The position numbers and the translations under genes are program-made. The notes beneath the pieces were generated by a model. That model worked only from the letters and a program-made list of their open reading frames with translations, was not told the DNA's origin and ran no database searches. Shown here one piece after another: positions 59,283 to 64,000 of a stretch of 64,000 nucleotides of DNA (positions within the stretch are counted from its first letter, which is position 1; every line of letters begins with the position of its first letter). This stretch comes from Streptomyces lichenis. GTDB lineage: Bacteria > Actinomycetota > Actinomycetes > Streptomycetales > Streptomycetaceae. The DNA lies in contig NZ_JALPTH010000023.1 of assembly GCF_023218175.1 (NCBI RefSeq), forward strand, positions 1-64,000, given 5' to 3'.

Positions 59283-59942
59283 TCAGCTCTGAAGCTGCCG
59301 TTCGGTCCGCTCCAGCCAACTCCGGTACCAGGGGCCGAAGTCGTGCCCGGTCGGCTCGATCCCCCGGTCCGCCGGTCGCAGATCCTCCCAGATGGCACCT
59401 CGGTGCGGACCTGTCATCACCATCAGCGACGCATAGCCGCAACCCTGCTCGCCGAGGTACACCGCTCCCGCCTCCTGCGCGTCGTACAGCTCCTCGTAGC
59501 GCGCGTCCCACGCCGCGTGTGCGCAACGGAACTCGTCCTCAGACGCATAGTCGTCCGAGGCGGGCTGCTGTGCCTCGATCGCGTCGAGCTCTTTCTGCAG
59601 CTCCTCGGCCACGAAGGATCGTCCGGCGAACTCGGCGGTGGTCGGCTGCGCGGAAAAGGCAAGCCCGGCGCCGAGCCACTGCCACCCGGAGCTACCCAAG
59701 GTCGGTGTCATCAGACCGTAGTCGGGGCCGGCTCCCCCTCCTCCGACGTGGAGCAGGAAGCTCCGATACTGCCCGGGCAGGCCGACGCCCAGGTCCGCCT
59801 CCAGCGCCCGGAGCTGTTCCTCATCCATGACCGGACCGAGGCGAAAGCCATGCCCCTGTGCCCCGAAGACCTTGTCCGCCCCGGGACGTCCGGCAAGCCG
59901 AAGCACCCGCTCCCGCACTCCCGCCCACGTTTCCTCGCTCAC
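59283..59942 (-). CDS. SMI1/KNR4-family protein
   Basis: 219 residues. Pattern of SMI1/KNR4 (SUKH) domains: EEQLRALEADLGVGLPGQYRS opening with FLLHVGGGGAGPDYGLMTP, and the later GYASLMVMTGPHRGAIWEDL. Proteins of this fold often act as immunity proteins to polymorphic toxins, otherwise unknown. GTG 59942 start. No toxin gene is next to it; the neighbouring genes are a restriction-type methylase and csp. Confidence 0.87.
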   Translation of the reverse strand: MSEETWAGVRERVLRLAGRPGADKVFGAQGHGFRLGPVMDEEQLRALEADLGVGLPGQYRSFLLHVGGGGAGPDYGLMTPTLGSSGWQWLGAGLAFSAQPTTAEFAGRSFVAEELQKELDAIEAQQPASDDYASEDEFRCAHAAWDARYEELYDAQEAGAVYLGEQGCGYASLMVMTGPHRGAIWEDLRPADRGIEPTGHDFGPWYRSWLERTERQLQS

Positions 59943-60260
59943 GCGTCCACGCTAGAGAGACGCACACCGCACCGGCACGTTGTTTTCCCGCGCGGCAGTT
60001 ACGAGGCCCCTTCACGTCGACTGATGCACTGTTAACCCCTGTCATCATCTGCTCTGACACGATACTCAGCCAGGAGAGTGCGCCTGAACAGGCATTTCAC
60101 CCGCTTCCGGATCGATTCTCGGGCTCTGGGTGACTGACTTCCCTCTCGTTCCACTCCGGTGAACGCATGAGCACCCAGCATGCGCACTTGTTGTGCAAGG
60201 CCTCCTCCTCGTACGGTCCTCGCATCGGAAGATCAACCGGCCCGATCTTGAGGAGCCATG
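59943..60260. other. Intergenic region between divergent SMI1/KNR4 and methylase genes
   Basis: About 320 bases, AT-richer than the genes, so it should hold the two promoters. No gene or clear repeat is seen. The methylase RBS AGGAG is at 60251-60255. Confidence 0.5.
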
Positions 60261-62570
60261 ATGGAGCCGCCCCACCATGAACGAACCGCTCTGGTCACCC
60301 GGACCCAGATCGCGGACCGCTTGGGCGTCAGGCGCCCGGCCGTGTCGAACTGGGCCCGGCGGCACAAGGACTTCCCCACCCCGGTGCGCTCCGGTGACAT
60401 GGAGCTTTTCCGGGAGGCCGAGATCCTGCGGTGGCTGGCGAACCGCACCATCCCGCCACGGCAGCTGGTGAACGGGGAGCGGGCGGGAACGACCTACGCC
60501 GATCGATTCCTGGCCCGCGGCAAGCACCGGGAGGCGGGCCCGAAGGCCGCGAGGAGCCTTTCCCCGCGGAGTGCGGACGAGGACAGGAAGGCCGTCGACC
60601 AGTTGATGGGCCGGCTCGCGGAGCGGGTGCGGGGCCCGGCAGCGATGGCGGATTTCGTCAACCTCTGCCTCATCGTGATGTATGTGCGGCACGCGGAGCC
60701 GGAGCAATGGCGGCGGATCGAGAGCGCCGTGTCGGCGGATCGAGGTGCCCAGGACGTCAAGGGGCTGCTGAGCTCCCTCGGTGACATGGCCCAGGACACG
60801 CTGCGCCGGAACGGCGACCGCACCGACATGCGCAGCAGCTTGCTGCAACTCGAACCGCGGAGCTGGGACGACCTCGTCACGGCGGTACGAACGGCGGCCG
60901 GCACGGGCGTGGGCGCGTTCCAGCTCGTATGGGAGTCGTTCAGCTCCCGGGACGGACTGAAGAGCACGGAGTTCTGCAGCCCGGCGGGCCTGGCCTCGTT
61001 GGCGGCGGAGCTGCTGCTGGCCCCGGGGAGGAAGGCCACCGTGCTGGACCCCTACACGAGGGGCGGGGAGATGCTGGCGGCTGCGTACCGGCACATCGGG
61101 GACGCGGGCGGGACCGTGTACGGCGAGACCCTCGACGGCCGTCTGCAGGCGGTCGCGAGCCTGTACCTCCTCCACCTCGGTGTACAGCCGAAACTGAGCA
61201 GCCACCGGTCCGACCGGTGGCCGCCTCGCCGTGAGCACGTCGCCGACGTCGTGTTGACCAACCCGCCGTTCAACATGAGCGACGCGCCCGGTCCCGGTCG
61301 ACGGACGGGCAACTGGCCGTACGGGCCCCCACCGCGGGGCAACGACAACTTCGCCTGGCTGCAGTACGTCCTGGAGGCGCTGGTCCCCGGCGGCCGAGCG
61401 GCGGTGGTCATGCCGGTGAAGGCGGGCAACTCGGTGAACTCGGCCGAGCGTGGGATCCGCCGTGCGCTGGTTCGCACCGGAGCGGTGGAATGCGTCATCA
61501 CACTGCCGCCCCAGCTGTTCTCCGCGACCCCTGTGCCGGTCTCCCTGTGGTTGCTGCGACGGGTCGAGCAGCCGGAGCGCGAGGACGTCCTGTTCGTCGA
61601 CGCTCAGGAACTGGGGGAGAGGAACCGGCGTCGGCGCGTGCTCCGGGACACGGATCGCGATGCGATCACCGCGGTGGTCCGCCCATGGCTCGACGGAGCG
61701 GAACTCGATGGTGCGGAGTACGCACTGCGCGCTGCCGACCGGGGTCTCTCGGTTGCTGTCGTGGCGCGCGCGGACATCGTCAGCGAGGAGTGTTCGCTGC
61801 GCCCCGCCGACTACCTCGGCAGCGGACACTACGGCGCCGCCCCCGACGCGGCCCGGTTGCGTGCAGCCGATGACGAGGCAACGGCCCACGGGCACGGGCT
61901 GCGCCTGCTGGAGCAGCGGGCGGCCGGAACGGGGGGCGGCTACCGCGCGGGTCCGGGGCCCGGCGGCTGGGAGGAAGCGCTTCTCGGGGACCTGTGCGAG
62001 ATCCAGGCCGGTCCTTCGTACACCCGACTTCCAGCGGCGGCTCGTGCGGGGGACGCCGGTGTTCCTCTCGTCTTCCCGCAGGATCTCGTCGAAGGGAGGA
62101 TCACGGACGAGCCCCACAGCCACGTGCCGTGGAAGACGGCCGAGCGCTTCGAGAAGTTCCTGGTGCGCCAGGACGACATCGTCTGTGTGCGCACGGGTGC
62201 GCAGCGACGACCCGCGCTGGTCTCTGGTCCGCAGGCCGGTCGGCTGCTCAGTTCGAACGTGACGCGTCTGCGGGTACGCCCGGAGGCCGGCGTCGATCCG
62301 CAGTACCTCCACGCCTGTCTCGGTCTCCGGTACGCGCGGGAGTGGATGTCCCACCGTGCCGCGGCCACGGCGGCTCCCTCGCTGAGCTCTGCGGCCCTGG
62401 CCCACCTTCCTGTGCGTCTTCCGCCCATCGAGGAGCAGCGCCGGTGCGTGGGACTCCTCGAAGACCTCGCGCGGCGCGCCGAGGCGTACGAGGCGTATGC
62501 CGCGGCACTCGGCCGGCTGCGAGCCGAGCTCGCCGAGCACCTCCTGCACGGGTCGGTCGAACCGCTGTGA
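60261..62570 (+). CDS. N-6 DNA methylase with N-terminal HTH and C-terminal target-recognition domain
   Basis: 769 residues joining three modules. First an HTH (TRTQIADRLGVRRPAVSNW), then an N6_Mtase domain: motif I region VLDPYTRGGEMLAAAYRH (~259) and catalytic NPPFNMSD (334). Then a type I S-subunit-like target-recognition domain (~570-750: LLGDLCEIQAGPSYTRL, LPPIEEQRRCVGLLEDL). The product should be a self-sufficient m6A methylase. No R or endonuclease subunit adjoins. AGGAG is 5 bases from ATG 60261 (2 from 60258), so the second ATG is preferred. Confidence 0.88.
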   Translation: MEPPHHERTALVTRTQIADRLGVRRPAVSNWARRHKDFPTPVRSGDMELFREAEILRWLANRTIPPRQLVNGERAGTTYADRFLARGKHREAGPKAARSLSPRSADEDRKAVDQLMGRLAERVRGPAAMADFVNLCLIVMYVRHAEPEQWRRIESAVSADRGAQDVKGLLSSLGDMAQDTLRRNGDRTDMRSSLLQLEPRSWDDLVTAVRTAAGTGVGAFQLVWESFSSRDGLKSTEFCSPAGLASLAAELLLAPGRKATVLDPYTRGGEMLAAAYRHIGDAGGTVYGETLDGRLQAVASLYLLHLGVQPKLSSHRSDRWPPRREHVADVVLTNPPFNMSDAPGPGRRTGNWPYGPPPRGNDNFAWLQYVLEALVPGGRAAVVMPVKAGNSVNSAERGIRRALVRTGAVECVITLPPQLFSATPVPVSLWLLRRVEQPEREDVLFVDAQELGERNRRRRVLRDTDRDAITAVVRPWLDGAELDGAEYALRAADRGLSVAVVARADIVSEECSLRPADYLGSGHYGAAPDAARLRAADDEATAHGHGLRLLEQRAAGTGGGYRAGPGPGGWEEALLGDLCEIQAGPSYTRLPAAARAGDAGVPLVFPQDLVEGRITDEPHSHVPWKTAERFEKFLVRQDDIVCVRTGAQRRPALVSGPQAGRLLSSNVTRLRVRPEAGVDPQYLHACLGLRYAREWMSHRAAATAAPSLSSAALAHLPVRLPPIEEQRRCVGLLEDLARRAEAYEAYAAALGRLRAELAEHLLHGSVEPL

Positions 62571-62647
62571 CGGCCTGCCATGAGCCGATCCCTCCACTCA
62601 CCCGCCCTTCCCCCTCCTCATCCGTGACCCCCGAAAGGATCGAGTCC

Positions 62648-62869
62648 ATGTCCGACGCGACAGCCCCTTCCGGACGCACGTGGCGACTCTGGCTCGCGCT
62701 GTACGTCGCCTGCTCCATGGTGGTCGGCCTCGTCGTGAGCCTGCTCGTGCTCCGGTCAGGCGCCGGCACCACGGAGGTCGTGCTGGCTGGGGGAGGCGGC
62801 TTCGCGACGTCCTTCGCCCTCTGCCTGGCGCTGCCCGCGGCCGTCCGCGAACTCAAGCGTCTGGGCTGA
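62648..62869 (+). CDS. Small two-helix membrane protein
   Basis: 73 residues. Helices at ~14-36 (LALYVACSMVVGLVVSLLVL) and ~45-63 (VVLAGGGGFATSFALCLALP), short basic tail RELKRLG. GAAAGGATCGAG lies upstream of ATG 62648. It follows the methylase by 77 bases on the same strand. I do not recognise a family; holin-like or effector-like roles occur for such proteins in defence loci, but that is only suggestive. Confidence 0.65.
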   Translation: MSDATAPSGRTWRLWLALYVACSMVVGLVVSLLVLRSGAGTTEVVLAGGGGFATSFALCLALPAAVRELKRLG

Positions 62870-62890
62870 GTCGGACCGGCGCGTCCGGGG

Positions 62891-64000
62891 TCAGCTCGTG
62901 GCCACGGACGCGCCGAACTCGGCGATCGCCTTCCGCAGCGGTTCGGCCGCGGTCTTCGGGTCGACGCGGGTGTTCAGGCCGAGCACCAGGATGCGGCCCA
63001 CCAGACCGCGCGGCCCCCGGAACTCCAGCCGGTGGCTGGACGGTCCCTGAGGGTCGGGATGGACCACCAGGGCCAGGGGGTTCGAGGGGTCGGTGTAGCC
63101 GGCGATGTAGGTGAGGAGCTGATGGCGGTCCTCGCGGGAGACGTCGCACTTGGCGTAGTTCTTGTACTTCGCGTCCACGGCCAGGTAGGTCGTGGACGGT
63201 TGACCGGGCGGGTCGAAGGACAGCAGGACGTCGGGCAGGAAGGGCGGGCTGTCACCGCCGTGCCGCCCATGGGTCCGGATGCGGTCGCCGTCGTCCTGGG
63301 CCGGCCGGCCACCGACGGAGGCCGCTGCCTCCGTCGCCATCCGCCGGACCACGCTCTCCCAGAGACCGTCCAGCTTCAGCAGTAGCCCCTGTGCTCTGAA
63401 GCCGTACGGGTTCAGCAGATCGTCGGGCCCGCCACCGCCGAGCACCATGCGTGCCCATGCGTGGGCGGGCCGGTAGTGGGTGTTGAGCGCGGAGTACCGG
63501 GCGCGGGCGAGCACCGACAGCGCGTCAGGGGCCCGGAGGGAGTGCGGGAAGTCCTTCGCCGTGGAGTGCAGCTGGTGCTTGAGGATCGGAGAGGCCACCT
63601 GCTCGGCCGCGACGGAGAGGGCGGCACCGCATACGAGGTTCTCCCAGCACCCGTCCTCGTACTCGAAGGTCCTGACGTGCAACTGGTCGACCGCGCCGAA
63701 ACACCTGGTGGCCTGCGCCTCCACGTCCAGCCGGCCCCGCAGCGTGGTGTCCACACGCTGTCGGCGTACGTAGTCCCGGCGCAGACCGCGGCGCAGCAGC
63801 AGGCGGCACTCGTGCAACAGCGCGGCGGGTACGAGGCCCGCGTAACCGTCCTTTCCGAGAGGCCAGTTGCGCAGCTCCTCGTCGACGGTGCTGTTCTGCC
63901 CGTTGGCGTACGAGAGCCAGTCGATCAACCGGTTTCCCGCGATCGGGAATTTGGGACGGAGTACCAGGCGGAAGGAACCGAGCTCCATGACCCCGGTGAC
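62891..64000 (-). CDS. mcrC: McrC-type nuclease subunit of a 5-methylcytosine (McrBC) restriction system, 5' end cut off
   Basis: At least 369 residues. The N-terminal GVMELGSFRLVLRPKFPI matches the RPK-type DNA-contact region of McrC; the C-terminal half has the PD-(D/E)xK nuclease core: LPDVLLSF (Asp253) and VDAKYK (Asp272, Lys274; numbering from the ATG at 63988), followed by the helical QLLTYIAG. The frame is still open at position 64000 and McrC homologues usually have ~60 further residues, so the gene starts outside the window. McrB (AAA+ GTPase) would be expected just upstream. It converges on the small membrane-protein gene. Confidence 0.85.
   Translation of the reverse strand, partial: VTGVMELGSFRLVLRPKFPIAGNRLIDWLSYANGQNSTVDEELRNWPLGKDGYAGLVPAALLHECRLLLRRGLRRDYVRRQRVDTTLRGRLDVEAQATRCFGAVDQLHVRTFEYEDGCWENLVCGAALSVAAEQVASPILKHQLHSTAKDFPHSLRAPDALSVLARARYSALNTHYRPAHAWARMVLGGGGPDDLLNPYGFRAQGLLLKLDGLWESVVRRMATEAAASVGGRPAQDDGDRIRTHGRHGGDSPPFLPDVLLSFDPPGQPSTTYLAVDAKYKNYAKCDVSREDRHQLLTYIAGYTDPSNPLALVVHPDPQGPSSHRLEFRGPRGLVGRILVLGLNTRVDPKTAAEPLRKAIAEFGASVATS

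Overview
The window is a piece of a high-GC actinobacterial chromosome, almost certainly Streptomyces or a close relative. The signs are very strong G/C bias at third codon positions, frequent GTG (and one TTG) starts, 4-bp ATGA/GTGA gene overlaps, an SsgA-like sporulation protein, a DmdR-type iron box, BldC-size MerR and XRE regulators, and a cysteine leader peptide of the streptomycete type. I found no tRNA, rRNA, CRISPR array or intact transposase. Functions are inferred from reading the translated sequence; nothing was searched.

Layout, left part (1-24.8 kb): a truncated D-Ala-D-Ala carboxypeptidase; an SsgA-like gene; an iron-box-controlled three-gene cassette (aminotransferase, decarboxylase, N-hydroxylase) predicted to make N-hydroxy-1,3-diaminopropane but lacking any siderophore synthetase beside it; a PAP2-type membrane protein, XRE regulator, glyoxalase-like protein, Ser/Thr kinase and flavoprotein; a 1.25-kb segment with a GNAT gene and two decayed genes, bounded by 27-bp direct repeats; the molybdate operon mop-modA-modBC (permease and ATPase fused); a BlaI/M56 protease pair; two CNNM/CorC-type membrane proteins; an SfnB/DszC-like monooxygenase with an Rrf2 regulator; a second Mop-type protein; TatA; an APH-fold kinase.

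Middle part (24.8-38.7 kb): a cobalamin riboswitch followed by 0.5 kb of degenerate short repeats, then a tightly overlapping valine-degradation operon (mmsA, acyl-CoA dehydrogenase, 3-hydroxyisobutyryl-CoA hydrolase, mmsB, enoyl-CoA hydratase), cobF, an MMPL exporter with an inverted-repeat-rich promoter, a small HTH plus membrane-protein operon, remnants of citrate synthase and a DUF998-like protein, and a metal (zinc/manganese-type) ABC importer.

Right part (38.7-64 kb): a CoA-activation cluster (Tat-exported DJ-1 protein, AMP-ligase, CoA-transferase, divergent acyl-CoA dehydrogenase); a GH88-like hydrolase with an MFS transporter; a His/Met-rich membrane protein with an ECF sigma factor; a probably leaderless leader peptide in front of a 2-oxoglutarate oxygenase; a conserved but functionally unassigned four-gene cassette (acyl-CoA dehydrogenase, PIG-L deacetylase, methyltransferase, GT2); a cold-shock block (MerR, small conserved protein, DEAD-box helicase, Csp); and at the edge a defence-type locus with an HTH-N6-methylase-TRD fusion, a two-helix membrane protein and a truncated McrC. 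Several genes carry in-phase or out-of-phase tandem repeats across their start codons, an unusual recurring feature of this window.
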